In this document: in pieces, positions 7,156 to 18,388 of the stretch | Layout of the letters: each line of letters begins with the position of its first letter | Position numbering within the stretch: the first letter of the stretch is position 1 | Assembly: GCF_006717145.1 (NCBI RefSeq) | Contig: NZ_VFQF01000001.1 | Location: 558,001 to 622,000 of the forward strand | DNA length: 64,000 nt | Reading direction: 5' to 3' | Source of the DNA: Humibacillus xanthopallidus | GTDB taxonomy: Bacteria; Actinomycetota; Actinomycetes; Actinomycetales; Dermatophilaceae | Made by a program: the position numbers and the translations under genes | The notes under the pieces: model-generated | The model's input: only the letters and a program-made list of their open reading frames with translations | Told to the model about the DNA's origin: nothing | Database searches by the model: none

Positions 7156-8214
7156 TCAGGGCAGCACGACGACCTGTGCGGCATACACGAGTCCGGCGCC
7201 GAAGCCGATCTGCAGCGCGAGGCCGCCGCTGGGCGCCTCGCCCTCCGCGAGCATCCGCGTCGTGGCGAGGGGGATGGAGGCGGCCGAGGTGTTGGCCGTC
7301 GTGACGATGTCGCGGGCGACAGGGATGTCGGCCGGCAGCTTGAGCTGCTTGACCATCGCATCGATGATGCGGATGTTGGCCTGGTGGGGGATGAAGGCGT
7401 CGAGGTCGTCGGCCTTGATGCCGGCCTTGTCGATGGCCTGCTGGGCCACGGGGGCCATGCCCCAGACGGCCCAGCGGAAGACGGTCTGACCCGCCATGCC
7501 GATGTTGGGCCACACAGCCTTGTCGGCCTGGGCGTCCTTCCACGACTCACGGACCTCGGTCCAGGCCTGCTTCTGGCTGATCGCGTCGCGCTGGACGCCG
7601 TCGGATCCCCACACGGTGGGGCCGATGCCGGGGGTGTCGCTCGGGCCGATGATGCAGGCGCCCGCGCCGTCTCCGAAGATGAACGCGCTGCCGCGGTCGT
7701 AGGGGTCGGTGAAGTCACTGAGCTTCTCGACACCGACGACGAGGACGTAGTCGGCCGAGCCGCCCTTGACCATGTCGCTCGCCATCGCGACGCCGTAGCA
7801 GTAGCCGGCGCAGGCGGCCGAGATGTCGATGGCCGGGGCCGTCGAGCCGAGACGCGCGGCGAGCTCGGGCGCTGCGGCCGGGGTCTGGTAGGGGTGGGTG
7901 ACCGTGGCGACGAGGACGAAGCCGATCTGGTCGGCCGAGATGCCGGCGTGCTCCATGGCCTGGCGGGACGCGTGCTCCGCCATGTCGATGACGCTCTCGT
8001 CCTCGGCGGCGAAGTGGCGGCTGATGATGCCCGACCGCTCGCGGATCCACTCGTCGCTCGAGTCGATCTTGTCGATGATCTCGGAGTTCATGACGACGCG
8101 CGCGGGACGGTAGGCGCCGACGCCGATCATGCGCGAGTGGCGCGCCGCGCCGTTGTCGACGAGGGTGCCGGTGCCCTTGGGGGCGGGCGGAGTGGAGGCG
8201 GTGGGAGAGGTCAC
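7156..8214 (-). CDS. fabH: 3-oxoacyl-ACP synthase III (FabH)
   Basis: 352 residues. The catalytic Cys lies in ISAACAGYCYG, the His in FIPHQANIRI and the Asn in TTANTSAAS, the KAS III triad. It starts fatty acid chains by condensing an acyl-CoA with malonyl-ACP, so it helps set branched versus straight chain composition. The GTG at 8214 overlaps the fabD stop by four bases (GTGA), implying translational coupling. A disordered stretch of about 25 residues precedes the fold (IGVGAYRPARVV). The frame open further upstream belongs to the fabD shadow. Confidence 0.96.
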   Translation of the reverse strand: MTSPTASTPPAPKGTGTLVDNGAARHSRMIGVGAYRPARVVMNSEIIDKIDSSDEWIRERSGIISRHFAAEDESVIDMAEHASRQAMEHAGISADQIGFVLVATVTHPYQTPAAAPELAARLGSTAPAIDISAACAGYCYGVAMASDMVKGGSADYVLVVGVEKLSDFTDPYDRGSAFIFGDGAGACIIGPSDTPGIGPTVWGSDGVQRDAISQKQAWTEVRESWKDAQADKAVWPNIGMAGQTVFRWAVWGMAPVAQQAIDKAGIKADDLDAFIPHQANIRIIDAMVKQLKLPADIPVARDIVTTANTSAASIPLATTRMLAEGEAPSGGLALQIGFGAGLVYAAQVVVLP

Positions 8215-9185
8215 TGGTTGCCTTCTCGGGGGGAGGGGGTGTCGGTGCCACCGTGGGTCTCGACGAGCGCACGCGCCGCGTCGAGGTCGTCGGGGGTCTT
8301 GAGGGCGACGGTCTCGACGCCGGGCATCGCGCGCTTGGCGAGACCGACGAGGGTGCCGGCGGGTGCGAGCTCGAGCAGGCCGGTGACGCCGAGGTCGACG
8401 AGGGTTGCCATGCACTGGTCCCAGCGCACGGGGTTGCTCACCTGGCGCACGAGCCGGGTCACGACCTCGGCGCCGTCGGTCACGGCCCGTCCGTCGGCGT
8501 TCGACAGGAGGGCGAGGGTCGGGTCGGCCGGGGTGACGTCGGCGGCCGCCGCGGCGAGCGCGTCGACCGCAGGGGCCATGTGGTGCGTGTGGAACGCGCC
8601 GGCCACCTGGAGCGGGATGACGCGGGCCTTGGCGGGCGGGTCGGCGCGGAAGGCCTCGATCTGCTCGAGGGTGCCTGCGGCGACCACCTGGCCGGCGCCG
8701 TTGACGTTGGCGGGGGTGAGGCCGTGTCGCTCGATCGAGGCGAGCACCTCGTCGGCGTCACCGCCGAGCACCGCGGCCATGCCGGTGGGGGTCACGGCGC
8801 TGGCCTCGGCCATGGCCCGACCGCGCGTCGCGACGAGCGACATCGCCTGCGCGCCGCTGACGACACCTGCGAGGGCCGTCGCGGTGAACTCACCGACCGA
8901 GTGGCCGGCGAGCACGGCGCCGGTGGCCGCGAGCGAGGCGTCTGCCTCGGTGCCGGTCGGCAGAAGGGCGCTCGCGGTGACGAGCCCGGCCGCGACGATG
9001 AGGGGCTGGGCGACGGCGGTGTCCTTGATCATGTCGGCATCGGACACCGTGCCGTGCGCCACGAGGTCGAGCCCGCCGGCCTCGCCGAGGGCTTCGAGTC
9101 GGCCGCGGACTCCGTCGAGCTCGAGCCACGGGGAGAGGAAGCCGGGGGTCTGGGAGCCCTGACCAGGGCACACGATCGCTAGCAC
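8211..9185 (-). CDS. fabD: Malonyl-CoA:ACP transacylase (FabD)
   Basis: About 324 residues with CPGQGSQ at the N-terminus, the nucleophile motif GHSVGEFTA, and GAFHTHHM carrying the catalytic His. It transfers malonyl from CoA to the acyl carrier protein. I prefer the GTG at 9185, which has GAAGG 9 bases upstream, over the GTG at 9194, which would abut that site. It opens the fabDH-acpP-fabF cluster. A perfect 19-bp palindrome lies 68-86 bp upstream, within the end of the regulator gene, and may be the operator. Confidence 0.95.
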   Translation of the reverse strand: MLAIVCPGQGSQTPGFLSPWLELDGVRGRLEALGEAGGLDLVAHGTVSDADMIKDTAVAQPLIVAAGLVTASALLPTGTEADASLAATGAVLAGHSVGEFTATALAGVVSGAQAMSLVATRGRAMAEASAVTPTGMAAVLGGDADEVLASIERHGLTPANVNGAGQVVAAGTLEQIEAFRADPPAKARVIPLQVAGAFHTHHMAPAVDALAAAAADVTPADPTLALLSNADGRAVTDGAEVVTRLVRQVSNPVRWDQCMATLVDLGVTGLLELAPAGTLVGLAKRAMPGVETVALKTPDDLDAARALVETHGGTDTPSPREGNQ

Positions 9186-9231
9186 GAGTTCCACCCTTCC
9201 GCGTTACCGACGAGGACCCTCCCACCGATTG

Positions 9232-10563
9232 TCACGAAGTCACACTCGATCCTTTGGAGGAATCCTCCAAACGGCCGCGTGGGACGAGGTCGGGCTGGCG
9301 ACCCGGGGGGACGGCATACGGTTGCACCTTGGAGCCCAACGTACTCCGCGCGCGGTCGCCGGGGGGAGGGGCGAGGGCGGCCGGTGTGCGCCCCTCGCCG
9401 GACAGCCGTCCGAGCGCGAGGGCGATGCGCACGACCCATGCCTCGCGCGGGGTGGCGAGGTCGTAGCCGGTGAGGTCGCTGATGCGCCCGAGGCGGTAGC
9501 GCACGGTGTTGGCGTGGACGAAGAGGGCGCGGGCCGTGGCCTCGAGCGAGCCGCCGCTCTCGAGGTATGCCGTCGCCGTCAGGAGCAGGGGAGCTTGGGC
9601 TGCCGCTGCGAGCGGGCGGTGGACGCGGTCGACGAGGATGCGCCGCGCGGGCTGGTCTCCGGCAAGGGCCCGCTCGGGGAGCAGCGCCTCCGACTCGACG
9701 ATGCGGGGGGCGTCCGGCCAGGCCGGCGCGGCCGAGAGGCCGCTGAGCGCGGCTCGGGCAGAGCGGCCGGCAGCGAAAAGGTGCGGCACCGTCGGACCGA
9801 CGACGATCGGCCCTGGCCCGAACGCGTCCGCGACCGCTGCGACGACGCGGAGCGGCTCGCGGGTGCCTCCGATGATCGCGATGAGGCGCGAGCGCTGGAC
9901 AATCGCAAGTGCCTCCACACCGTGCTCGCGCACCGCGCGCCGCAGCTCGTCGATCGCGGGAACGGTGCTGCCCCGGCTCGCGGGTGTGCTGCCGACGACG
10001 AAGGTGACGTGCGAGACCTCGCCCCAGCCCAGGGCGCTCGCTCGCGACTGCATCGAGTCGTCGGCCTCGCCGCGGAGCACGGCGTCGACGACGAGGGCCT
10101 CGAGCCGGGCGTCCCAGGCGCCGCGGGCCTCGGCGGCTCCGGCATACACCTCGGCCGCGGCGAAGGCGATCTCGCGCGAGAAGCGCAGCACCGACTCACG
10201 CAGGAGCTGCTCGTCGCCTGGCCCCGCGAGGCTCTCGACGCGCGACTCGACGACATCGACGACGGTGCGCACGAGGTCGAGGGTGTGTCGCAGGCTCACA
10301 GTGCGGGTCAGCTCTTGAGGTGCGTTCGCGAAGATCGATATGGCAGAGGGGGATTGGTCGTCCTGCCGAAACCAGGCGATGAACTGCGAGATGCCGGCCT
10401 GGGCCACGAGGCCGACCTGGGAGCGTTCCTCGGCGGAGAGGCGGCGATACCAGTCGAGGTTCTCCTCCATCCGCCGGACCGCGAGCGTCGACAGCTCGCC
10501 GGCGCTGCGCTCGACGGCGAGCATCGTCGACGCGCTGGCGTGCTGCCGCGACGGAGGGCTCAT
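9232..10563 (-). CDS. fasR: PucR/CdaR-type transcriptional regulator of fatty acid synthesis (FasR-like)
   Basis: 443 residues. The C-terminal region carries the PucR-type helix-turn-helix (LEATARALFVHANTVRYRLGRISDLTGYDL, about residues 355-385). The middle resembles the GGDEF-like domain of CdaR regulators. Its position directly upstream of fabD matches the Streptomyces FasR locus, where the protein activates fabDHPF. Function here is inferred from family and context. The last 40 or so residues form a poorly conserved tail, and the DNA encoding it holds the palindrome upstream of fabD. The ATG at 10563 follows GGGTGG. Confidence 0.85.
   Translation of the reverse strand: MSPPSRQHASASTMLAVERSAGELSTLAVRRMEENLDWYRRLSAEERSQVGLVAQAGISQFIAWFRQDDQSPSAISIFANAPQELTRTVSLRHTLDLVRTVVDVVESRVESLAGPGDEQLLRESVLRFSREIAFAAAEVYAGAAEARGAWDARLEALVVDAVLRGEADDSMQSRASALGWGEVSHVTFVVGSTPASRGSTVPAIDELRRAVREHGVEALAIVQRSRLIAIIGGTREPLRVVAAVADAFGPGPIVVGPTVPHLFAAGRSARAALSGLSAAPAWPDAPRIVESEALLPERALAGDQPARRILVDRVHRPLAAAAQAPLLLTATAYLESGGSLEATARALFVHANTVRYRLGRISDLTGYDLATPREAWVVRIALALGRLSGEGRTPAALAPPPGDRARSTLGSKVQPYAVPPGRQPDLVPRGRLEDSSKGSSVTS
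9253..9271. promoter_or_regulatory. Perfect 19-bp palindrome upstream of fabD (candidate operator)
   Basis: TTTGGAGGAATCCTCCAAA is an uninterrupted palindrome around a single central base. It lies inside the 3' end of the fasR-like gene and about 70-85 bp before the fabD start, where a promoter for the fab operon is expected. No T-run follows, so a terminator is less likely. FasR or another dimeric regulator could bind it; that is inference. Confidence 0.55.
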
Positions 10564-10628
10564 GGACCCACCCTAGGATGCGGAGCGCGTGGCGGCTTGT
10601 AGGGCGCCGACAAATCCCACGCCCGGGG

Positions 10629-11615
10629 TCAGGACATCAAAGCCCGCCGCAGGGTGTTCTCGATGACCGTCGGCCACGCGTCCTGTGTCGGCACGCTGAC
10701 CTGTTCGGACGGGGTGGACAGCGCCAGAAGCCCACGCTGCAGACCTCGCCATGTTGCATCGACCTTCTTGGCGTCGACGGCAGCGGGCCACTGCTGCGGC
10801 CAGGCTTCGAGCAGGATGTAGAGCGGCACGGACATGGCCGGAAGGCGTTCGTAGGCCGTCCACGACTCGGGGTCGAGGCTCTCCTTGTTGGTTCGCTGAT
10901 CATTGAAACGCTCGACGTCTCGCCACACGTTGCTCAGCTCGGGGTCGCCGGGGTCCGGAGGCGGAAGGGCCTTCACCAAGGAGCCCTTGGGGCCGAGGTA
11001 CCCGGGTGGCATGGGATCGAAGAGGACCAGGGCCCGGGCATCAGCCTGGTGCTTGCTCGCCCAGCTCAGCGCGATGGGCCCGCCGAGCGCATGGCCCATC
11101 ACGACGACCGGACGGGTCAGACCGAGAGCGCTGATGACGCCTTCGAGGTCACCGGCCATCGACGTGAAGGTCTGACGGTCGGGTGCCGCGTCGCTGCGGC
11201 CGACCCCGAGGCGGTCGTAGGCACAGACCCGGCCCTGTGCCGCAAGCCTGCTCTGGATCTCCTGCCAGACGTCGTCCATGGACCGCGCGTAGTCGGTGAC
11301 GAGGATGACCGAGGGGCCGGAGCCGGCGCAGCGCGCCTTGACGTGATGGCCTGCGACGACGACGTCGCGCTCGGGCTCCACGGTTGTGCTGGCGCCCCGT
11401 GGCGCGGTCGCTGCCGTGCCCGCCGCGCCGGAGGCGCGGTTGGGGTCGCCGCTCGAGGCCGTGGTGCACGCCCCGAGCACCAGTGCAGCGACAACCAACA
11501 CTGCCCCTCCGGGCCGGCGGTGTGGACGAGGGGTCGTGCCGCCATGGGGCTTGGCCCAGAGGGTCCGGGGGAGGCGGACCTCCGAGAGCTGGGACGTGCT
11601 GCGTGTCGGTCGCAT
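10629..11615 (-). CDS. Alpha/beta-hydrolase-fold lipoprotein lacking the nucleophile serine
   Basis: 328 residues from the ATG at 11615 (GCAGGAG upstream). A basic N-terminus and hydrophobic segment end in the lipobox VLGAC (Cys50), so the protein should be lipid-anchored outside the membrane. The fold markers of alpha/beta hydrolases are present (VILVTDYARSMDDVW, YDRLGVGRSD, and a C-terminal helical cap). The nucleophile elbow, however, reads MGHALGG with Ala176 where GxSxG needs Ser. Unless another residue substitutes, classic serine hydrolysis should be impossible. A binding or non-catalytic role is likely. It follows the methyltransferase on the same strand by about 100 bp. Confidence 0.75.
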   Translation of the reverse strand: MRPTRSTSQLSEVRLPRTLWAKPHGGTTPRPHRRPGGAVLVVAALVLGACTTASSGDPNRASGAAGTAATAPRGASTTVEPERDVVVAGHHVKARCAGSGPSVILVTDYARSMDDVWQEIQSRLAAQGRVCAYDRLGVGRSDAAPDRQTFTSMAGDLEGVISALGLTRPVVVMGHALGGPIALSWASKHQADARALVLFDPMPPGYLGPKGSLVKALPPPDPGDPELSNVWRDVERFNDQRTNKESLDPESWTAYERLPAMSVPLYILLEAWPQQWPAAVDAKKVDATWRGLQRGLLALSTPSEQVSVPTQDAWPTVIENTLRRALMS

Positions 11616-11715
11616 GGTCGCTCCTGCGCCGGCACCCGCACCCACGAGCGCCGGCCACTCCAGTGTGGCAGCCTCGGCCGCTGCCCGCGGGTTCTTCGGC
11701 GGCTGCGCCCAGCGG

Positions 11716-12429
11716 CTAGCGCGCGGTGAGGATCGCGGTGCTGCCGGCATACGAGCGGGGGGCGTCGAAGGGCGGCAGCGTGCGCGACAGCTCGACGTCG
11801 AAGGTGGCGAGGTAGGCGGCTGCCGCGGCGTGGTCGTCGAAGAACGCGCGGGTCTCGATGTCGCGGCGCGTCACGTGCGAGAAGTGACGAGACAGCACCG
11901 CTTCGGCGACCTCGGAGGTGAACTGGGTGACGAGGGGCTCGCCCCCGGCCTCCCGCTGGAGGTCGGCGAGGTGCCCCACTCCGTTGGTCGCGACAGCGAG
12001 CATTCCCCCCGGGCGGAGCACCCGGCGCAGCTCGCGAAGCGCCGCGTCGAGGTCGGGCACGTGGTAGAGCATCCACGCGGCGACGGCCACGTCGAAGGAG
12101 GCGTCGGCAAAGGGCAGGTCGTCGGCAGGGGCCACCACAGCCGCCAATCCGAGAGCGGTGGCCGACGCGACCATGGCGGGGGAGAGGTCCGTCGCGACGT
12201 AGTCGACCCCGGGGCGGACATCGAGGACAGACCGAGCGAAATGTCCTGTGCCGCAACCGATCTCGACAACCGCAGCAGGATCTGCGTCGAGCACGGCCTG
12301 GCGGAGCGCGTCGACGGGCGACACGCCCTCGGGGCCGGGGCCCCACACGCTCCGGCGGGTCGTGAGGCGGTCCGTCGAGGAGTACTGGGTGCTCATCGCG
12401 TCGGGCGTCGTCATCTCCGAGGGCTGCAT
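11716..12429 (-). CDS. Class I SAM-dependent methyltransferase
   Basis: About 237 residues with motif I VVEIGCGTGHFARSV, an acidic residue after the second strand (YVATDLSPAMV), motif post-I LPFADASFDVAVAAWMLYHV and a RRVLRPGG turn. This is the UbiE/MenG-like small-molecule methyltransferase pattern; the substrate is unknown. I chose the ATG at 12429, which has TTAGGG 8 bases upstream; later in-frame ATGs exist. It lies 37 bp after the SRPBCC gene on the same strand, so the two are probably cotranscribed. Confidence 0.85.
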   Translation of the reverse strand: MQPSEMTTPDAMSTQYSSTDRLTTRRSVWGPGPEGVSPVDALRQAVLDADPAAVVEIGCGTGHFARSVLDVRPGVDYVATDLSPAMVASATALGLAAVVAPADDLPFADASFDVAVAAWMLYHVPDLDAALRELRRVLRPGGMLAVATNGVGHLADLQREAGGEPLVTQFTSEVAEAVLSRHFSHVTRRDIETRAFFDDHAAAAAYLATFDVELSRTLPPFDAPRSYAGSTAILTAR

Positions 12430-12466
12430 CCGCCAGACCCTAACGATCGTCGCGAGGTCAGTCGAC

Positions 12467-12931
12467 TCAGCTGGAGACGGTCTCGGCAAGTCGGCCGAGG
12501 CTGTCCTCCAGCTGCTCCCTGCTGACGAGCGGGAAGCTGACCTTCGACAGGATGTCCTTGTCGGTCACCGAGCTCCAGTCGTAGGTCAGGCTGACCTGCG
12601 TCGAGTCGCGGCCGCTGGGCTCGAGTTGCCAGAGCCACTCCCAGCCGGGCGGGTCGGTGTCCGCAGGCGCCGTCTTCCACGCGAGCAGGGCGTTGTGGGA
12701 GTAGCCCGAGACGGTGTTGTCGGTCTGGTACTCGCCACCCATGTGGTCGCCGACCATGTTCATCCGGAAGACGTCACCGACCTTCTGGATGCGCTCGGCC
12801 TTCTCGTCGGAGCGGACGAATCCCGAGCCGTCGAGGGCGACGTGTCGCTTGGGGTTGCTCAGGACGTCGAAGATCGCGCTCGCCGATGCGTCGATGGTGC
12901 GCTGGACGGTGATGCTCTTGCTGTCACTCAT
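12467..12931 (-). CDS. SRPBCC (START/polyketide-cyclase-like) domain protein
   Basis: 154 residues starting MSDSKSITVQRTIDASASAIFDVLSNPKRH. A helix-grip fold is indicated by the N-terminal strand and helix, the central strands with W residues (WEWLWQLEP), and the long C-terminal helix (SREQLEDSLGRLAETVSS). Such proteins bind hydrophobic ligands in a deep pocket; no specific ligand can be named. The ATG at 12931 fits the fold start, though the ribosome site (GGTGGG) is weak. It is upstream of the methyltransferase in the same orientation. Confidence 0.8.
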   Translation of the reverse strand: MSDSKSITVQRTIDASASAIFDVLSNPKRHVALDGSGFVRSDEKAERIQKVGDVFRMNMVGDHMGGEYQTDNTVSGYSHNALLAWKTAPADTDPPGWEWLWQLEPSGRDSTQVSLTYDWSSVTDKDILSKVSFPLVSREQLEDSLGRLAETVSS

Positions 12932-13147
12932 GTCTGGCTCGTACCCACCGCGCGCTCGGCTCACCCGCCCCACACACCTGGGGTATGCGGCCCTGCCGCG
13001 CTGGAGCGCCCTCTCGGCGCGTCGCCGGATTCACTTCGCCGTCAGCTGATGGCCTGTTGACCGCCCCCACGGCGACCGCCCTCGGTCGCCCGCCCCCGAC
13101 GTCACCGCACGAGGCGCGTTCCTCCGGCAGCTCTGACCCACGAGGAA

Positions 13148-13193
13148 CTTCGAGGCGGACCGCATCCCTCCACGGCTGCGGTCCGCCTCGAAG
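13148..13193 (-). terminator. Strong hairpin terminator after argG
   Basis: Bases 13148-13164 and 13177-13193 form a perfect 17-bp stem (CTTCGAGGCGGACCGCA and complement) with a 12-base loop, 21 bases after the argG stop on the minus strand. Confidence 0.8.
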
Positions 13194-13214
13194 CGGTTTG
13201 GGGGAGTCGGCCCG

Positions 13215-14669
<1,455 letters not shown>

Positions 14670-14840
14670 CTATCCAATCGCGTATGCCGTGTGCCCGGCT
14701 CCCGCTCCGTGGTCTCCCGACCGGCCGACGACCGTTGCTCGCCGGTGGGCCGCGGCGCCCGCACGACACGCTGGTGCGGAGGCGATCAGCCGCAGCAATG
14801 GTCGTCTGACGGCGGCGGCCGAGCCGCCGGTCCGGGCAGG

Positions 14841-14889
14841 GTATGCGTGTGGCCCGGCCCCTGGGCAGGGACCGGGCCACACGGCATAC
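14841..14889 (-). terminator. Hairpin terminator after aceE built on GTATGC...GGCATAC
   Basis: GTATGC-GTGTGGCCCGG (14841-14857) pairs with CCGGGCCACACGGCATAC (14872-14889) with one bulged base and a 14-base loop. It begins 12 bases after the aceE stop. The stem base is formed by copies of the over-represented GGCATAC motif. Confidence 0.75.
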
Positions 14890-14901
14890 GTCAGCGGGGC
14901 G

Positions 14902-17673
14902 TCAGCTCTCGCCGCCTGCGTTGCCCGACGTGCCGGCGGTGACGTCGTCGAGGCGGTACTTGGCGGCGGCCTTGGCGGGCACGTCGGCGTCGACCTTGCC
15001 CTCCTTGGCGAGCAGCTGCAGCGTCCGCACGGCGACCGAGGGGCCGTCGATGTGGAAGAAGCGGCGGGCGGCCGCGCGCGTGTCGCTGAAGCCGAAGCCG
15101 TCGGCGCCGAGCGAGGCGTACGTGCCCGGGACCCACTCGCGGATCTGGTCCTGGACGGCGCGCATGTAGTCGCTCACCGCGACGACGGGACCTTCGGTGC
15201 CCTCGAGGCACTGGGTGACCCACGGCTTGATCGGGGGACCCTCGGGCCTGAGGAACTCCTGCTGGTCGGCCTTGAGGCCGTCACGGCGCAGCTCGTTCCA
15301 CGAGGTCACCGACCACACGTCGGCGGCCACGCCCCAGTCGTCGGCGAGCAGCTGCTGCGCCTCCAAGGCCCACGGCACACCGACGCCCGAGCCCAGGATC
15401 TGCGCCCGCGGCGGCTCGTGCGTCCAGCCCTCGGTGTTCGCGACCGAGATGCGGTGCATGCCGCGCAGGATGCCCTCGACGTCGACGTCCTCGGGCTCCT
15501 TGGGCTGCTGGAGCGGCTCGTTGTAGACGGTGAGGTAGTAGATGACGTTGGACTCCTCGGGAGTCCGGCCCTCGCCGTACATCCGGTCGAGACCGTCCTG
15601 CATGATGTGCGCGATCTCGTAGGCGTAGGCCGGGTCGTAGTGCACGACCGCCGGGTTGGTCGCCGCGAGGAGCGGGCTGTGACCGTCGGCGTGCTGCAGG
15701 CCCTCTCCGGTCAGCGTCGTACGACCGGCCGTGGCCCCGATGAGGAAGCCGCGGGACATCTGGTCGGCGGCCGCCCAGATCGAGTCGCCGGTGCGCTGGA
15801 AGCCGAACATCGAGTAGAAGACGTAGATCGGGACCATCGGCTTGCCGTGCGTCGCGTAGGACGTCGCGGCCGCCGTGAACGCCGCGAGCGAGCCGGCCTC
15901 GTTGATGCCGAGGTGGAGGATCTGCCCTGTGGTGCTCTCGCGGTAGGCGAGCATCAGCTCGGCGTCGACCGGCGTGTAGTTCTGCCCGTTGGGGTTGTAG
16001 ATCTTGATCGTCGGGAAGAACGCGTCCATGCCGAACGTGCGCGCCTCGTCGGGGATGATCGGCACGATGCGCGGGCCGAACTCCTTGTCGCGCAGGAGGT
16101 CCTTGAGCAGGCGGACGAACGCCATCGTCGTGGCGACCTCCTGCTTGCCCGAGCCCTTCTTGACCTGGGCGTAGGCCTCGTCACCGGGCAGCTTGAGCGG
16201 CTCGAAGTCGACGCGCCGACTCGGCAGCGTGCCGCCGAGCTTCTGGCGACGGTCGATGGAGTACTTGATGACCTCGTTGTCGGGCCCCGGGTGGTAGTAC
16301 GGCGGCTGGTAGGGGTTGGCCTCGAGCTGCTCGTCGGTGATCGGGATGCGGAGGCTGTCGCGGAAGGCCTTGAGGTCGTCCAGCGTCATCTTCTTCATCT
16401 GGTGCGTGGCGTTGCGGCCGGCGAAGTGCGAGCCGAGGCCGTAGCCCTTGATCGTCTTGGCGAGGATGACGGTCGGCTGGCCGGTGTGCTCACGCGCCGC
16501 CTTGTAGGCCGCGTAGACCTTGCGGTAGTCGTGGCCGCCGCGCCGGAGGTCCCACCAGACCTTCTCGTCGCTCCAGCCCTCGACCATCTTGGCCGTGCGC
16601 GGGTCACGCCCGAAGAAGTGGTCGCGGACGTACTTGCCGTCGTTGGCGCGGAAGGTCTGGTAGTCGCCGTCGCTCGTCTGGTTCATGATGTGCACGAGCG
16701 CGCCGTCGCGGTCGGCGGCGAGGAGCGGGTCCCACCCGCGGCCCCAGACGACCTTGATGACGTTCCAGCCGGCGCCGCGGAAGAACGCCTCGAGCTCCTG
16801 GATGATCTTGCCGTTGCCGCGCACCGGGCCGTCGAGCCGCTGCAGGTTGCAGTTGATGACGAAGTTGAGGTTGTCGAGCTCCTCGTTGGCGGCGAGCTGC
16901 AGCAGGCCGCGCGACTCGGGCTCGTCCATCTCCCCGTCACCGAGGAAGGCCCAGACGTCCTGCTGGCTCGTGTCTTTGATGCCGCGGTTGTGGAGGTACT
17001 TGTTGAACTGCGCCTGGTAGATCGCGTTCATCGGGCCGATGCCCATCGACACCGTCGGGAACTCCCAGTAGCTGGGCAGCAGCCGCGGGTGCGGGTAGGA
17101 CGGGATGGCCTCGAGCTTGCCGTCGACGATGTGGCTCTTCTCCTGGCGGAACCCGTCGAGCTGGGTCTCCGTGAGGTGGCCCTCGAGGAAGCTGCGGGCG
17201 TACATGCCGGGGGAGGCGTGGCCCTGGAAGTAGATCTGGTCGCCGCCGCCGGGGTGGTCCTTGCCGCGGAAGAAGTGGTTCATGCCCACCTCGTAGAGCG
17301 TCGCGGCCGACGCATACGTCGAGATGTGCCCGCCGACGCCGATGCCGGGCCGCTGGGCGCGGTGCACCATGATCGCGGCGTTCCAGCGGATGTAGCGGCG
17401 CATCTCGCGCTCGACGTCCTCGTCGCCGGGGAACCACGGCTCGCGCTCCGGCGGGATCGTGTTGATGTAGTCGGTCGCCGTCAGCGACGGCACTCCGACC
17501 TGCTGCTGGCGCGCCCGCTCGATGAGCTTGAGCATGATGTACCGCGCTCGGGTGCGGCCCTTCTCGTCGAGCACGGCATCGAGGGAGTCGATCCACTCCT
17601 GCGTCTCGTCGGGGTCGATGTCCGGGAGCTGACTGGGGATGCCATTGAGGATCGGGCCGGCCTCGGGTGCCAC
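14902..17673 (-). CDS. aceE: Pyruvate dehydrogenase E1 component, homodimeric type
   Basis: 923 residues, close to actinobacterial AceE. The thiamine diphosphate motif [12 protein letters not shown]...NCN is near residues 235-265, followed by the transketolase-like central domain ([13 protein letters not shown] region) and C-terminal domain. It decarboxylates pyruvate and passes the acetyl group to the E2 lipoyl domain in the cytosol. E2 and E3 genes are not in this window. The GTG at 17673 has AAAGGA 6 bases upstream. About 290 bp upstream separate it from the divergent DUF3052 gene and hold the promoters. Confidence 0.96.
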   Translation of the reverse strand: MAPEAGPILNGIPSQLPDIDPDETQEWIDSLDAVLDEKGRTRARYIMLKLIERARQQQVGVPSLTATDYINTIPPEREPWFPGDEDVEREMRRYIRWNAAIMVHRAQRPGIGVGGHISTYASAATLYEVGMNHFFRGKDHPGGGDQIYFQGHASPGMYARSFLEGHLTETQLDGFRQEKSHIVDGKLEAIPSYPHPRLLPSYWEFPTVSMGIGPMNAIYQAQFNKYLHNRGIKDTSQQDVWAFLGDGEMDEPESRGLLQLAANEELDNLNFVINCNLQRLDGPVRGNGKIIQELEAFFRGAGWNVIKVVWGRGWDPLLAADRDGALVHIMNQTSDGDYQTFRANDGKYVRDHFFGRDPRTAKMVEGWSDEKVWWDLRRGGHDYRKVYAAYKAAREHTGQPTVILAKTIKGYGLGSHFAGRNATHQMKKMTLDDLKAFRDSLRIPITDEQLEANPYQPPYYHPGPDNEVIKYSIDRRQKLGGTLPSRRVDFEPLKLPGDEAYAQVKKGSGKQEVATTMAFVRLLKDLLRDKEFGPRIVPIIPDEARTFGMDAFFPTIKIYNPNGQNYTPVDAELMLAYRESTTGQILHLGINEAGSLAAFTAAATSYATHGKPMVPIYVFYSMFGFQRTGDSIWAAADQMSRGFLIGATAGRTTLTGEGLQHADGHSPLLAATNPAVVHYDPAYAYEIAHIMQDGLDRMYGEGRTPEESNVIYYLTVYNEPLQQPKEPEDVDVEGILRGMHRISVANTEGWTHEPPRAQILGSGVGVPWALEAQQLLADDWGVAADVWSVTSWNELRRDGLKADQQEFLRPEGPPIKPWVTQCLEGTEGPVVAVSDYMRAVQDQIREWVPGTYASLGADGFGFSDTRAAARRFFHIDGPSVAVRTLQLLAKEGKVDADVPAKAAAKYRLDDVTAGTSGNAGGES

Positions 17674-17965
17674 GTCGGGTCCTTTCTCGTCGCGTCGCAG
17701 GCGCCCGCGACCGGTCGGCCCCGGCGCTGCTCCACCCATCCTCTACCAAATGGTGGTCACCGTCACAGTCGGGTCCAGCAGGGGGATCGCGGGGGGTGTG
17801 CTGTCGGCGCCGCCGACCATCCCGACGGCCCCGAGCAGCCGGTATGCCGTCCGCGACGTGGGCGCCCACGGTGAGCCCTGCTTGCACTTGCGGCCCAGAC
17901 CCGGTGCACTTGTCACACACGAGAGTTCAGACCTACCGGGCAACGGCCCGTGATCGAGAGGATCG

Positions 17966-18388
17966 GTGACAGTGAGCGCGACCGCGGGAGCGGCGTCCCT
18001 CAGCAAGCTCGGGTTTGCCCCAGGGCAGACCGTCCAGGAGTTCGGCTATGACGACGACGTCGACGACGACCTGCGGTTCGGCATCGAGGACGTCATCGGT
18101 AGTGAGCTCGAGGACGAGGAGTTCAAAGACGGCGCCGACGGTGTCATCGTCTGGTATCGCGACGGCGACGAGGATCTCGTCGACCTGCTCGTCGACGCCC
18201 TGACGAAGCTCTTCGACCAGGGCTACGTCGTGCTGTTGACGCCCAAGGCCGGTCGCCCCGGTCACGTCCAGGCGAGTGACGTCGAGGAGGCCGCCTCGAC
18301 GGCGGGCCTGACGACCGGTGGCCAGGTCAACGTGGCGTCGGAGTGGGCTGCGAGCCGCCTCATGCCGCCGAAGGGGCCGCGCCGTTGA
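17966..18388 (+). CDS. DUF3052 family protein
   Basis: 140 residues, acidic, with the family's KLGFAPGQTVQEFGYDDDVDDDLR opening and a C-terminal LTTGGQVNVASEWAASRL segment. The function is unknown. In actinobacteria this gene is regularly found between divergent aceE and the AhpE peroxiredoxin gene, exactly as here. GAGAGGA precedes the GTG at 17966 by 4 bases and the GTG at 17972 by 10, so either could be the start. Its stop overlaps the TTG start proposed for ahpE. Confidence 0.85.
   Translation: MTVSATAGAASLSKLGFAPGQTVQEFGYDDDVDDDLRFGIEDVIGSELEDEEFKDGADGVIVWYRDGDEDLVDLLVDALTKLFDQGYVVLLTPKAGRPGHVQASDVEEAASTAGLTTGGQVNVASEWAASRLMPPKGPRR

Noticed and set aside
7042-9162. 706-codon plus-strand frame opposite fabH and fabD
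   Set aside because: Antisense shadow; no motif, while both strands' conserved fab motifs lie on the minus strand.
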